The notes: a model not told the origin generated them from the letters alone. 64,000 nt of DNA from Delphinus delphis (GCF_949987515.2 NC_082702.1:49445600-49509599); one strand, 5' to 3'; counted from the stretch's first letter, positions 10,666-22,644 are shown. Numbers and translations: made by a program.

Positions 10666-11299
10666 GCAGTAATCAGAGCTCAAATAGCTGTTTCATCCAC
10701 ATTATTATTTAGATCTATTTCAGTTTCTTAAATAGCTGTGGATGGCTGAGAGGCATGCATACCTACCTCCTCTTTGTGCCAAGACTGCAGACTGATGAAC
10801 TGCAGGAGGGGAAAACAACGCAGGCAGATGGGTCCTCCATGGGGGCAGGCTTCTCATAATCCCACCTGCACACATGCAGTGATAAACTGAACGCTCTCCC
10901 AAGCTTTCTTCATCCATGTGATAATTTCTTTAAAACCTGCGTGGAATCCCAAGCAATGAAAACTGATGAGCCTAATTATAGACTCCACATCGTACAGAGG
11001 CCTGTCTGCTGCGTTTCCTACAGATGCTCTGGGTTGAGTCAAGGTCTGTTCAGAGCGCTCAATTACGGAACATCCAGAGGCGAACAGACCCAGTCTGTCA
11101 AATCCATGGGGGCCAAGATGCTGTATCATTTGGTTTTGCAGTTCCTGCAGTGCCCAGAACTCTTCTATCTTTGATGATAGAAGAGTCCAAAAAATAGTGT
11201 AATAAGTGGCTTCTGGGACCTGTATTGGTGAGACTATTGACTCATTCACTTGGAAACATGGCTGATTCGAGATTGTGGAACTTTTTTAAAAATTATTTT
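10666..11299. other. Unclassified intronic sequence with a short perfect hairpin
   Basis: No repeat family or exon recognised. A 10-base perfect inverted repeat (CTCTTCTATC / GATAGAAGAG) with a 6-base loop lies at 11160-11185. Confidence 0.5.
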
Positions 11300-12165
11300 C
11301 TTCCACATACAGATGGCCAATAGGCAGATGAAAAGATGCTCAACATCACTAATATTAGAGAGGTGCAAATCAAAACTACAGTGACCTCACACCAGTCAGA
11401 ATGGCCATCATTAAGAAGTCTACAAGTAACAAATGCTGGAGAGGGTGTGGAGAAAAGGGAACCCTCCTACACTGCTGGTGGGAATGCAAATTGCTGCATC
11501 CACTATGGAGAACAGTATGGAGGTTCCTTAAAAAACTGAAAATAGGGTTATCAAATGATCCAGCAATCCCACCCCTAGGAATATATCTGGACAAAACTAT
11601 AATTAGAAAAGATACATGCACCCCAATGTTCACTGCAGCACTATATACAATAGCCAAGTCACGGAAACAATTCAGTTGTCCATTGACAGATGAATGGATA
11701 AAGAAGATGTGGTGTATACATACATATACAGCAACATGGATGGACCTAGAGATTATCATACTAAGTAAAGTAAGTCAGAAAGAGAAATACCGTATGATAT
11801 CCCTTATATGTGGAATCTAAAATATGACACAAATGAACTTATCTATGAAACAGAAACAGAATCACAGACATAGAGAACAGACTTGTGGTTGCCAAGGGCG
11901 TGGCAGGGGAGGGATAAATTAGAAGTTTGGGATTAACAGATACACCCTACTATATATAAAACAGATAAACAGCAAGGACCTACAGTATAGCACAGGGAAC
12001 TATATTCAATACCCTGTAATAAACCATAATGGAAAAGAATATGAAAAAGTATATATATACGTACATATATATATATAACTGAATCACTGCTGTACACTGG
12101 AAACTAACACAATGTGGTAAATCTACTATACTTCAATAAAAAATAAATTAAAAAGAAGAAAAGCA
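11300..12165 (+). mobile_element. LINE-1 3' end: ORF2 C-terminus remnant plus 3' UTR
   Basis: Bases 11401-11820 translate to an ORF2-protein C-terminal pattern: [17 protein letters not shown], then [21 protein letters not shown] and [15 protein letters not shown] short in-frame stretch before ATWMDLE, present in other L1s, is missing. The 3' UTR (11821-12150) ends with an A-rich tail. The element is 5'-truncated and cannot be autonomous. Confidence 0.9.
12045..12076. repeat. TA-rich microsatellite in L1 3' UTR
   Basis: TATATATA units with a CGTAC interruption, at the same place as the (GT)18 of the L1 copy at 6105-6485. Confidence 0.85.
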
Positions 12166-12199
12166 CTAAAACCATTAAATTTTTTTCCAATAGTAAAAA

Positions 12200-12790
12200 T
12201 GTCATATTCAATGGAGACATTTAAAAATATATCCCTTCAAAGAAAAAAGAATAAAGGCAGAAAAAACCATCTATATCCCATCACCCAACAATAACCCTTG
12301 AATATATTTTGTGGGGTTTTTTCCCACAAAATTTTCTTTTTGTGCATTTGGGGGTTTGTTTTGATTTTCTTTTGTTCGGGGGTTTGACATTTTTTAGAAG
12401 TTATAATCACATAGTAAAAAATTTTTCAGACTGCTTTCTTTTCCCCTCTGATAGACTCTTTCAGCATTTTTAACTCTCATGGTCACATAGTATTCCAACA
12501 AATGAGTAGATCAGGGTTTACTCAACTGTTCCCCTGCTCCTGGACACCTAGATTATTTCTTATTTTTATTGTTGTACCTGCAATGAACATTTTGGATATA
12601 AAGCTTTTTCTCTTGTTATTCCAAATGTAGCATTATTTCCTTAGGATATATTCTCAAAAGTGGAATTGCTAGGTCAGAGCATTTTAAAGACATTACAAGG
12701 TGTTTTAAAGACCGTGTAGAGAGTGCAAGCATTCCCTACACTGCGTGGTGTGGATGTGACTTCAGTTTTGTATTAGTGCGGGTGAATTGC
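12200..12790 (-). repeat. Old LINE fragment (antisense)
   Basis: Blocks such as 'atttccttaggatatattct', 'aaaagtggaattgctaggtc' and 'tgtacctgcaatgaacattt' are typical of old LINE sequence read on the opposite strand. The subfamily is not assigned. Confidence 0.6.
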
Positions 12791-12799
12791 CACCCACCT

Positions 12800-13525
12800 C
12801 TCCAACTTCTACCAAACTCTTTGTCCGCTATGGTGACCTTCCCAGATCCACCCTCCCCTATGACTCCAGAGGGGTCTGATTGTTGTGCAAAAGCTGTTCC
12901 TCGGGGATCAGTGTGACCACCCTGTGAACCGGAGTGGCCCGTCCACCCTGTCCCCGACGTGTGGCCCTATCAGCTGAGGCAGTGGGCCCCTGAGCAGGAA
13001 AGGAAAGTGGCTGGAAGACAAAACCTCCCTCAACCGTTGAATTTTTTACCCTGTGTATTGAGCCTGTGTGTTTTTCCATCTCGTCGCCGTGGCAACACAA
13101 CCTCAAGGCTAATAGATACTCCTTGGTGCTTAGAGGGAAAAACTCAGCTGACAGACAAGCGAGGAAGATGCAGGAAGGAAAAGGTTAGCCCCCATGCCCC
13201 TCTGTGCCTTGGCAAACGGGCAGAGATAATTAAGAACTTGACTTTAGAATCACACAGACGCCGACAGAAGGGAGGTTCCAGACCTAGCAAAGTCACCTGT
13301 TCGCAATGCTAATTAAAATGGACGAAGATATAACAAATTACCTCAGATCTCCTCTCTGCTTGATGGAGAATCTTTCAAAACATAGATCTTTTTAGAGGAT
13401 CTTTCTCCCCTTTGGGGAATCACATGGCTTTCAAACAGCCTGAAATGATCTCAAAGGCCAGGTGGGATGGGCAGCCTACTGAGATATCCCACCATCAAAT
13501 TTGTCAGTTCCACCTCACAGCCCCC
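12800..13525. other. Unclassified intronic sequence
   Basis: No repeat family, exon or RNA gene recognised. Confidence 0.5.
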
Positions 13526-13529
13526 CTAA

Positions 13530-13995
13530 TTCCCATTTCTCCTCGTCCCCTGCCCCACCTGCCGGCATCCCTCTCAGGCCATCTTCTCAAGACACACCTC
13601 CGATCAGGTCCAAGTGAAGATGTCTCCAAGCCCCACCTCCAGCCCCCAGCTGGCACAGCTCAGCACAGTGTCCCCTCACTAACTCTCAGGTCCCTGTGTG
13701 AGTCATCCTTCCCCTTTCAGGACTCTGTACATGCATTTTCTCTTCCTGGAAAAGGCCTCCCACCCCTAAAAGCCCTGAGCAAATGCCATTTTTCTCTAAA
13801 CTGAGTCATTTCCTGCCCCTGGGCTTGCACACCTCCTGATTCGTACCTAGAATACAGCTCTTCCCACGCTCTCCTGGACGGAGTGCATGGACGGTGTCCC
13901 CACCTCGGCGGCCTGAGGGCTTGTCTGGGGAAGGGGCCGTGTGCGATCATCTCCCTGAATGCTGCCTGGCCTGTGGTAGGCGTTCAATATTGGAA
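13530..13995 (+). repeat. L2 3' end
   Basis: Pyrimidine-rich sequence with 'cattttctcttcctggaaaa' and 'gagcaaatgccatttttctc', closing with 'gcctgtggtaggcgttcaat', is the usual layout of an L2 3' region. Confidence 0.65.
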
Positions 13996-14184
13996 TTTAT
14001 TACCCTTGCAAAGCTGGGTGACTTGCTGAAAAGGATACATTATTCTATCTGGGGAAATGGGGTAAGACCTTGACCTTCTCCAGCACCAAGCTTCTAAGGA
14101 GCCCAAACCCCTCATTTATAACATCAGTATCCAACGTATACAGTTGACCATTTGGGTGCTGAAATTGTTGTTATAGTTATTGTT

Positions 14185-14425
14185 TGGGGGAACAAAGTCA
14201 AAGTTCATATTTTATAACCTTTTTGGGAAATCCCAAACACATTCAAAAGTAGCAAATACTGACCCACCTCCCACCCCCACCAGCCATGTACCATCAAGGC
14301 AGCCTCCACAGTGATGAACATTTGGCCGATTTGTTTCCTCTGGTGCCTCCCCTCCTCCATTATTTTTCTGGAGTATTTTAAGGCAAATCCCAGACATGAT
14401 GTCATTTCACCTGCTAATATTTCAT
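14185..14425 (-). repeat. Old LINE-like fragment
   Basis: 'Ctggagtattttaaggcaaa' and 'cccagacatgatgtcatttc' are widespread LINE-derived words in mammals. The assignment to a subfamily is uncertain. Confidence 0.5.
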
Positions 14426-14439
14426 AAGCAGTCTAGGTG

Positions 14440-14670
14440 AAAATCCTAGCTCTTCTACCTCCTGTGTCTGTGATCTTGGGCAGATTGACCGTCCCGATCC
14501 TTGCATTCTATATATGTAAAATGAGAATAATTACGGCACATCCATCATAGGGTTATAATGAGGAGCAAACGGACTATTCCGCAAAACACACTTGACACTC
14601 GGCATCTGTCCAGCTTGTGTGCTAAGTGGTCAGTGTTAGCCATTTAAATCACTATTATCATCATTATCCT
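14440..14670 (+). repeat. MIR SINE
   Basis: 'Aaaatcctagctcttctacc', 'gtctgtgatcttgggcagat' and 'atgtaaaatgagaataatta', with a trailing ATT-rich end. Confidence 0.85.
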
Positions 14671-14754
14671 TACTGAACTTATAGCACAGTCCCAAGCATT
14701 TGGGACATGAAAGACATACAGCTGTATCGATCACTAATCATAGCTCTGGCAGTA

Positions 14755-15000
14755 GAAGGAGAGCAGATTGGAGAAACTGGGGCCTCAGAGACCAAATAGG
14801 AGGCTGGAAAAATCATCCTGGAGCGAGGTGATGGGGCCTTGAGCTAGACAGTGATGGAGAGTGGAGATGGGACACACAGAGATGAGAACAAAGACCTCTG
14901 ACTGACTAGCTGCAGCAGGGGAGGTGCTTGCTGCAATTAAAGGTCAAGTTTAGATTTTGATGGCCTGGAGAGAGTAAGTTAAGGGAGAGGAAGAAGGTGT
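14755..15000 (+). repeat. Old interspersed repeat, family unresolved
   Basis: 'Gagcagattggagaaactgg' and 'aggctggaaaaatcatcctg' resemble the unnamed repeat also seen at 3425-4754 and 62550-64000. Confidence 0.4.
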
Positions 15001-15040
15001 GAAATAATGAGTTTCCTCTTAGAGGCTTTGTCCTTGCAGT

Positions 15041-15385
15041 ACTGATGTGACATCCTTTAATGGGGCAACCTCTGATGGGGCTTCCTCTGATGGGACAAGC
15101 TCTGATGGGGCTTCCTCTGATGGGACAAGCTCTGATGGGACAAGCTCTGATGGGGCTTCCTCTGATGGGAGAAGCTCTGATGGGACAAGCTCTGATGGGG
15201 CTTCCTCTGATGGGACAAGCTCTGATGGGGCTTCCTCTGATGGGACAAGCTCTGATGGGGCTTCCTCTGATGGGACAAGCTCTGATGGGACAAGCTCTGA
15301 TGGGGCTTCCTCTGATGGGACAAGCTCTGATGGAGCGTCCTCTGATGGCACAAGCTCTGATGGGGCTTCCTCTGATGGGACATCC
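15041..15385. repeat. 15-bp minisatellite, 23 units, two alternating types
   Basis: Twenty-one clear units of 15 bases occupy 15071-15385, all starting TCTGATGG. Type A ends GGGCTTCC and type B ends GACAAGC or a one-base variant. Two degenerate units (15041-15070) precede them. A units never occur in succession; B units occur singly or in pairs. The outermost units both end GACATCC. Because the period is a multiple of three and only the TGA-containing frame is closed, five of six frames stay open, giving pseudo-peptides such as SDGASSDGTS and MGLPLMGQAL. No splice or start context supports coding; it lies in the VAT1L intron. Confidence 0.97.
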
Positions 15386-15654
15386 TGGAAAAGACACTTG
15401 GCACATGAGACCACGGATTATGACAGCACATGGCTTCTCCTGCATAGCTGGTGGTTCCTTTTACTTCGGAGTTATTTACACCTCCCTGTGAAAGGCTCCA
15501 GACGCCCCGCCCTGATGAGCTTCCTTCCACTCCTGCTCTGTAACCTCCCTTCACTATTGCGATGATCAAAGTGGAGTTGGTGCTTTACCCACCATTGCTT
15601 TTAAAACTTACTCTGCATGAACACATGCTCACTGTGGACATTTTAAAAAACACA

Positions 15655-16090
15655 GACAATAGGATGTCACATATGTGGAATCTAAACTGTCAAACTCACA
15701 GAAGCAGAGAGTAGAAGGGTGGTTACCAGGGGCTGGGGGGAGGGGGAATGGGATGTGGCAGTCAAAGGGAACAAAGTTTTATGTAAGATAAGTAAGTTCT
15801 GGAGATCTGCTATACAGCATAGTACCCACAGCTAACAATACTGTATTGTGTACTTAACATTTGCTAAGAGGGTAGAGCTTATGTTAAGTGTTCTTACCTC
15901 AAAATAGTAACTATAATAAAAAGGGTGAGAGAAAACTTTGGGAGGTGATGAGTATGTTTATGGCCTTGATGGCGGTGATGGTTTCATGGGTGTACGCTTA
16001 TCCCCAAACTCATTCAGCTGTAACCATTAATTACATACAGCTTTTTATATACCAATTATACCTTAATAAAGTGGTTTTAAAACTAAATAA
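15655..16090 (+). mobile_element. Old LINE-1 (L1M-type) 3' UTR
   Basis: 'Ggaatctaaactgtcaaact', 'ggggctggggggagggggaa' and 'tggtttcatgggtgtacgct', then 'accttaataaagtggtttta', match L1M 3' UTRs. The G-rich stretch 15729-15751 has four G runs. Confidence 0.8.
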
Positions 16091-16338
16091 ACAGAAAAAA
16101 CACAAAAAGTATAATGGAGAAAATGAAAACTAGCCTTACCACAGATATACCCAGGGTAGTTGGGTTGATACAAGCTCTTGTTTATTCTTTATATTAATAT
16201 ATATTCTACAGAGGTGTGATCATACTGAATATAAAATTACTTTCTCTCCTTATCACATCGGTAAGAAATGGGATGAGGTGACCTTTCAGGGATATCCTGC
16301 AATTCCCTCAACCATCCTACTCCTGATGGACATGTTTT

Positions 16339-16642
16339 TGTTTTTGTTTTAGATTTTTGTTTTTAATTTATTTTTGGCTGAGTTGGGTCTTCGTTGCTGC
16401 GCGCGGGCTTTCTCTCTAGTTGCGGCGAGCGGGGGATACTCTTTGTTGCCGTGCGCAGGCTTCTCACTCCGGTGGCTTCTCTTGTGGCGGCGCACGGGCT
16501 CTAGGCGCACGGGCTTCAGTAGCTGTGGCACACGGGCTTAGTTGCTCCGCGGCATGTGGGATCTTCCCAGACCAGGGCTCGAACCTGTGTCCCCTGCACT
16601 GGCAGGCAGATTCTTAACCACTGCGCCACCAGGGAAGCCCTC
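16339..16642 (-). mobile_element. CHR-family SINE, long form
   Basis: It is oriented with its T-rich tail at left and tRNA-like head at right ('actgcgccaccagggaagcc'). A 17-base perfect duplication, CCTGATGGACATGTTTT, lies at 16322-16338 and 16643-16659. Many CpGs are preserved. Confidence 0.97.
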
Positions 16643-16889
16643 CCTGATGGACATGTTTTGCTCCAACTTTTTCCTTTTAAATATCAAATAAGAAATATTA
16701 ACTATTCAATTAGTGAATGGTTTACCCATAAAGCTTTATTCAGTTTCCTTAATTTTGCTCCTTTTAAAAGGCCGCTGCTACCAATAAAAATAAGGAAAGA
16801 ATCAATTATTTAGTCTCCCTTTCTTATATGAGATGTTTACCACTCGTAATCAACTAATAGATGAAGGGATGTATCTCTTTTAAAAATTA

Positions 16890-17525
16890 TGGCAGCTAAT
16901 AAATGAACAGAGTGTTAGAATCAGAATATCACCGTTTCACAACCCCAAATAAATTAATGGGTCAGGCATTGATTATCAGGAAAAGAGGGTCAACCAGCCA
17001 TTGTGTGTCTCCCAGAGGACACAACAGTACCTACAGTCTTAGTTTGATCAAACCTCCTACCAACTTGGAGGAAATACAGATCACAGGGGCCATGCTGGAC
17101 AATACCAGCTATCTGCAATCCACAGAATCCAGACAGTGCGAAGGAAACCACCACCAAACAACCTGGGCTCTTCACCTTGCAAGGAACAGCACCAGAAAAA
17201 CAGAAGAAATAGATTTAAAAGGACTTGTCCATTTTTTAAATGGGCAAGATAAAACTATGGTGCCTAGGGTAGTACAGTCAGGCGAAAAACTAAAAGAAAC
17301 ACAAGGAAGTGATCACTCTGAAAGTCGGGATACAAGTGGTAATAGTTGGAGGAGGGGAGGAAGTTGAGGTTGGCACAGAATACATGGTGGGGGGAGGCTT
17401 TGAGGATGTCCAACAAAGTTCTATTTCTTGACCTGAGCGCTTACAAACTATATATTTGTTTTGTGTGGCTGTGTGTGTGTGTGTTTTATTTCATAATCAA
17501 AATAGTTTAATAAGAAAAAAAAGTT
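16890..17525 (+). mobile_element. Old LINE-1 (L1M-type) 3' UTR
   Basis: 'Taccaacttggaggaaatac', 'ggtaatagttggaggagggg' and 'caaagttctatttcttgacc', then a GT run (17465-17483) and 'taataagaaaaaaaagttaa', form an L1M 3' end. The 154-residue open frame at 16903-17367 lies in this non-coding part and is not a gene. Confidence 0.7.
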
Positions 17526-17539
17526 AAAGGTGTACTACC

Positions 17540-18011
17540 TGTCTCGGTTAAATAGTGCCCCTCCCAATTCATGTCCTTCCCCGAACCTTGGAATGTGAGT
17601 GTATTTGGAAATAGCGTCACTGCAGATGTATTTCAACATTACAACGTTGCAGAGAGTTAAATTCTTATGAAGGCATACTGGAATAGGATAAGCCCTCAGT
17701 CCAGTATGATTGGTGTCCGTGTAAGAAAAGAAGAGACACAGAAACACAGGGAAGAATGGCACATGAAGACAGAGGCAGAGATTGGAGTGCTGTGATTACA
17801 AACCAAGGACACCAAGCACTGCCAACAACCCGCAGAAGCTAGGAGAGAAGCATGGAGAAGATTGTTCCTCAGAGCCTTTGGTAGGAACCCATCCTTCTGA
17901 CACCTTGACTTGGGACATTTAGCCTCCAGAACTGTGCAAGAATAAACTTCTATTATTTGAAGCCATCTGGCTGGTTGTCCTTTGTTACTGCAGCCCTAGG
18001 AAACCAATACA
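17540..18011 (+). mobile_element. MLT1-like solo LTR
   Basis: It begins TGTCTCGGTTAAATAGTG. It has 'gtatttggaaatagcgtcac', 'gcagatgtatttcaacatta' and 'agacagaggcagagattgga', then 'cctccagaactgtgcaagaa', and ends 'ggaaaccaatac'. It is close to full length. Confidence 0.87.
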
Positions 18012-19689
18012 ATACCCAAACATTACCATGCGTTCATAATTTTTAAAAAAATGCAAACAGTGATTAGTTTTGCTGTAGACCGGGTGTGATTTTTCAAGGT
18101 AGGATTTCCAGGTTCTTGTCCATATGCAAACTGTTATTTACTTGGTTGTAGTGATAGCGAGATACAGTTTAATCTCTGGGCTCTCTCTTCACCTGACAGG
18201 TTTGCGATTTAATTTAAGGATACGCATCACCACCAGCCATTGGGTCACACTACATCCTGACGTTTCTTTGCCAAAATGAAACCAGCCTTCCACTGCATTT
18301 CCAGCATGTAACTCTGCTTCTAATTTTTTCTGCTCACATCACAATCAGATCAGGCTCATTGCACCGTGGGCCATGGGTCGCCTGAGTAACACGCTGATTC
18401 GCACTTCTGCACACACATCCTATGACCCCACTTCCACAGAGATCTTCCCCTCGAACCACAAGCAGATGAAACTCCATGAGCAACACGGACTCAAGGAAAA
18501 AAGGGAGAATATTTGTATGTATACCTGATTGACAAACTCCCACTCGCCTCACAGGGCTGGTGCAAGGAAAGGAGATCAAGCACAGAAGTGCTTTGCTCGG
18601 TGACAGCACCTGCTAAGCATTCGTCATATGTCAGCTGCTGTGATGTGAATGAGCACTGCCCCCCCCACCCCATGGTCGTGCCACCTCTGCCTCGTCCTTT
18701 ACATTTACCTGATTTTTAGATTCAGCTCTTTTCTTGAGACACTAACCTTCTCCTAATATAACCTACGGGCAGGTGGTGACTCTTAAATCACTACGGCCCA
18801 AAACATATAGCCCTCCCCTTCCTTCCTGTCTAAGTGGGGGGGGATCCACAAGAAACCCCCCTTCCAAGTGGTGGAGAACCAGCTTCTTACAAGAGCTTTT
18901 TGTTTGCAAATGCCTCTTACACAATCACTCTTTTATTTCACTCGTTACTTTAGAGCAACCCACAGTCCCCAAACAACTTGTCCCAGGCATACCTGCCTCC
19001 GTTGGCCACCTCTAATTTTGCACCCTGGGTACCCCAGCACTCATCTAAATGACAGCCACGTCTAGATGACATAGTCAATGCTATCTCTATTCCCTTAGGT
19101 ACTGAAATGCCCCCAAACACCTGCAAACAAGCCCTTTCCCTTAAAGCCTACGGAAGGGGCCTTCTAAACTGTACTTTCCTACATGTTAGCAGGTCTGGCT
19201 GTCACCCCTCTGAAAAGATGAGACCTTTCAAGGTTTTGAAAGGTCTTTGGCCTCCTTACAGTTCTAACCCTTTTCCATAATTCTCACATTTGACTGTTCC
19301 AGGGGAAAACTTTCAGGTGCCATGGAATGGAATCATTATCCACCTGGGAATGAATAAAACCAGTACTCTCTGGAAGCAAAGGGGTTACATCATTAGTAAG
19401 GAACTAGAGTCCTCCAAGCAGAAATAAGAGCTTCTCTAACTGGTTGGAGGATTTTGCTAAAGGATTTGAAGCAAGAACCAGTTGAAACTACATTTTGTCA
19501 GTTCTGCCATTGTCACGTGGGATTTCAGGAGTGGCAGGAGCTCCTTATGATGTAACCCATTCCCAGCAGACTTGAGGATCTTAAGTAATTCAAGAGCATT
19601 TTCAAAGCATAGTCGCCAGCATCACCCTCAGGGCTCTGGTGGCCATCAGTGACTCATTCTCTGCATAAGTAATACTTCCTTAGACTATT
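18012..19689. other. Unclassified intronic sequence
   Basis: No repeat family, exon or RNA gene recognised in about 1.7 kb. Both-strand short open frames look random. Confidence 0.5.
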
Positions 19690-19935
19690 TCTATGTCTTT
19701 CTCTTTGGCTGAGTGACAAACTTCTCCCTGACCCTCAAGTCTCAGTCTAATAGTACCCTTCTGCCAAGAGTTTTCCCCGGGTTTTCATCCTTCTCCCAAC
19801 TCTAATTGCTTCCTCTTCTACGCCCATCACACTTCAAACATCTCTCTTACAGATTGTACAACAGATATTTTTCCGCAGGGGACAGGAACCATCTCATGCA
19901 TATTTTATCCTCCTCCCCGGACCTCACTTATGTGT
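19690..19935 (+). repeat. L2 3' end
   Basis: 'Gagttttccccgggttttca' and 'cccatcacacttcaaacatc', then 'cagattgtacaacagatatt', resemble an L2 3' region. Confidence 0.55.
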
Positions 19936-20430
19936 TGGAATAAGCATCCACAAGTGTCCACTTCAATCCTACTCCACCATCCAAATTCGACACTGGGGAA
20001 CATTGTTAAATAAGATCAAACAAATGTTGGAGGCAATTCACTAGATTTTTTTCATCTTTTGCTTTTAGTTTGGAATACAGCTGGACAAGAATATATAGTT
20101 TGGCTTGATTATGGACTGTAGATTTCTGCACAACAGCTCTGGCTTTAACTCAATGTTTATTTCATTTGAACTCCTAATGACCATGATACATATGTGGTCA
20201 TCAGTGTCAGGGCCATCCAAGTTCCCAGGGAAAAAGGACCAGTTACTTCATCCCAATCCTACTGTCTTGCTTTTTTGCCTTCCCTCTTCCTCATTCTCGG
20301 AACATTCTTTACCTCTTCTAAGCCGGTACTCCTACCAGTGGCCCCTTAAAAAATCCTCTAGGATCATCTACATTGGCCATTCTGTGGTGCCAGAACTGGG
20401 ATGGGGCAAGAGAGATGACTAGGGTGCAAA

Positions 20431-20503
20431 ATTTAAGGAGGTGCTCACTCTCAGGTGCTGAACCACCACTCGAATGACCCTGGGAGTGAGCGCCTCCTTA
20501 AAT
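20431..20503. repeat. Near-perfect inverted repeat / hairpin
   Basis: The left arm, 20431-20456, begins ATTTAAGGAGGTGCTCACTC. The right arm, 20477-20503, is its reverse complement with two transitions (which become G-U pairs in RNA) and one extra base near the loop. The loop is about 20 bases. It could be a palindromic transposon fossil or a pre-miRNA-like fold. Confidence 0.85.
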
Positions 20504-21265
20504 GCCCCACCCTTCCCCACGCCCTGCATTATTGCAAAGACCCACTTGCAACTAACCCAAAAAGTTGTGTTTGAATCTTTTCTCTGCCTTCCCAGTGGAT
20601 CAATCCATGGCCCCTGACATTTTATTTTTTCAGTCACTCTTCCACGTAGGTCAAAATCTCGGGGCTCACTCTCTTTAGACTCTCACAGCTACCTGACAGA
20701 ACACAAATTCCAGATTTCAAGTCTACCTGCAATGAACGTGTTACTTTTCAATACCCACTTTGGGCTTTAAGCAATCATCAATCCCTCCCAAAGATGGACG
20801 TCCTTAATATGAGTCATCTTCCAGAGAAGAGTTTGGTAGATGTTTCTTAATTAGAGTATTATTCAGTTCTTTTTCAAAGCTTTTACTTTATCATCTAATA
20901 GGCACAGTGATCCGTGGGATAATGCATCTTAATTTTTTTCCTCTTTTAGATGGCTAGGCTTATTACTAGTCACAGCACAAGCCAAATGGTTTGGTTATTA
21001 AGTGGTATCATTTGTACCCTAATGAATTTACGCCTTTCACACCACTGAAAAAGAAATGGAATATCGTGAAACGTTAAATGAAACCCCAAACAAAGACGGA
21101 GCAATGTTAACCCTCATTGCTCAAGTGTGAAGGAACTGACCACTCAGAAGGTGACTGGATAGTGTAGATTTGTAGGATCTGCTGTGGGCAACCGCACCCC
21201 TGCAGACTCCTTGGAATGTAGTACCATCGGCCCCAGGCAACCTTCCCAGCATCTTGTCCCAGGTT
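20504..21265. other. Unclassified intronic sequence
   Basis: Nothing recognised beyond short A/T-rich stretches. Confidence 0.5.
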
Positions 21266-21269
21266 CACT

Positions 21270-21600
21270 TTTATTCTCTGTCCTCATGCCCTCTGGCATC
21301 TTTGCAGTCTCTGCTTTCATACTCAGCTCCCTCTGCTTCAAATGGCCCTCTCTCCCTTCTTTTCCTAGTTACGTTCTACTCATCCTTTAAAATCCAGCTC
21401 AATTATCACTTCTTTAGAGGAGTTTTTCTTGATCTTCCCAACCAGGTCAATTCCCCTATCCACGTTCTCATAACACCATCTTGGAATTATCCAACGGCAA
21501 TCTTACATTCATTTGAGTCACTTTGATTGTTTAAGTCTGTGTCTCTGTAAGACCGTAAGTTTTATGAACGCAGAGGATCTTGTAGGTGTTTGCTCACCAT
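21270..21600 (+). repeat. L2 3' end
   Basis: 'Catcctttaaaatccagctc', 'cacttctttagaggagtttt' and 'gaccgtaagttttatgaacg' in order are standard L2 3' landmarks. Confidence 0.85.
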
Positions 21601-21894
21601 CATCTTCCCAGACTTCCAGAAAACCACCTCTCCTAGATCCATTGCAGAAAGAAATAAGAATGACCACAACTAGTGTTCCTCTGTGAACATGGTCTGAGCC
21701 AGTCACATTTTCCCCAGGGGTGGGTCATGCTTGAACACCAACTTAAATGCTACTGGACTTGGTTGAACCACCAACCAATGGTACAAGATCAACTCTGATG
21801 GGTTGCGGTCCATTGGGGCGAAATAAACAAATCAGGAACACATTTTTTAGACTGTGAAACTCTTTATGATGGATTAGCCTATTTAATAAGGGAA

Positions 21895-22005
21895 ACTGTG
21901 ATTCCCTCAGGGCAGAGAGAGCATGTCTGTTTCAATCATTACTCCACACACAACTCCTAGAAAAGGGCTTTGGCACTGCTGGATAAGTGACAGAATGAAT
22001 GGATG
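21895..22005 (+). repeat. L2 terminal fragment
   Basis: 'Ctcagggcagagagagcatg' followed by 'ctggataagtgacagaatga' and 'atggatggac' is an L2 tail with its TGAA-type end. The stretch 22006-22640 is unclassified apart from an (ATTC) run at 22565-22586. Confidence 0.7.
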
Positions 22006-22644
22006 GACAGAAGAGTTATCATCATTTAAGATATTAAGAAGATGAGGGGCAAAGAGGTGAAATGAATTGCTGGAATGACATTAGCGAGCCAAAGCAGAGC
22101 CTAGGAATCAGGGATGTTCCCACTGCCTCTTGCCCCCATCCACTTGGGATGGTTTATCAAGGCAGCCTCCCAGGGACAAGAAGTGTCAGAAAAGACTGAG
22201 ATGGCCTCTGTGCTCAGGATCTTGGCCTCTTGAAGTGTTTGAATGACATGACTCAAATTTCCTCCCAGTGTCTGGATGGGAAACCAGCTCCAGAAGAGAC
22301 AGACTGACTGTAGCCAGAATCCCTAGCCCTGGGAAATCCAGCCTCTGGCCAGTCACGCAGCTGGCACTGGCGTCTCAGACTGGGTGTGGGGGACCATGAC
22401 CCTGTTTATGAACAGACTCCACCAGGCCATCCAGGCAGCACCAAGCAGGCCACCAAGATACAGCTACCTGGGCCAGGGGCACTGGGACCAGGGATACACC
22501 CGACAGAAACCTCTGGGCATGGCTCAGCCACGTGAGTCTCACTCTCCCCTCAAATCAACTTCCTCGTTCATTCATTCATTCATTCCGGAGGCTGTCATAT
22601 GCCAAACACGCCTTTGCGCTGGGGTCCCTGAGATTGGTGCCATT

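Noticed and set aside
11336..11820. Possible live retrotransposon gene
   Set aside because: Only the C-terminal part of L1 ORF2 is present, with a missing stretch and no 5' portion.
14906..15445. CRISPR-like direct repeat array
   Set aside because: The units are head-to-tail without spacers and the genome is mammalian; it is a minisatellite.
15047..15565. Open frames of 131-179 codons on both strands, repetitive and protein-like
   Set aside because: They are produced by the 15-bp minisatellite, whose period keeps frames open. No start context, splice sites or family match.
16903..17367. 154-codon open frame on the plus strand
   Set aside because: It lies in an old L1 3' UTR and has no domain or conservation signal.
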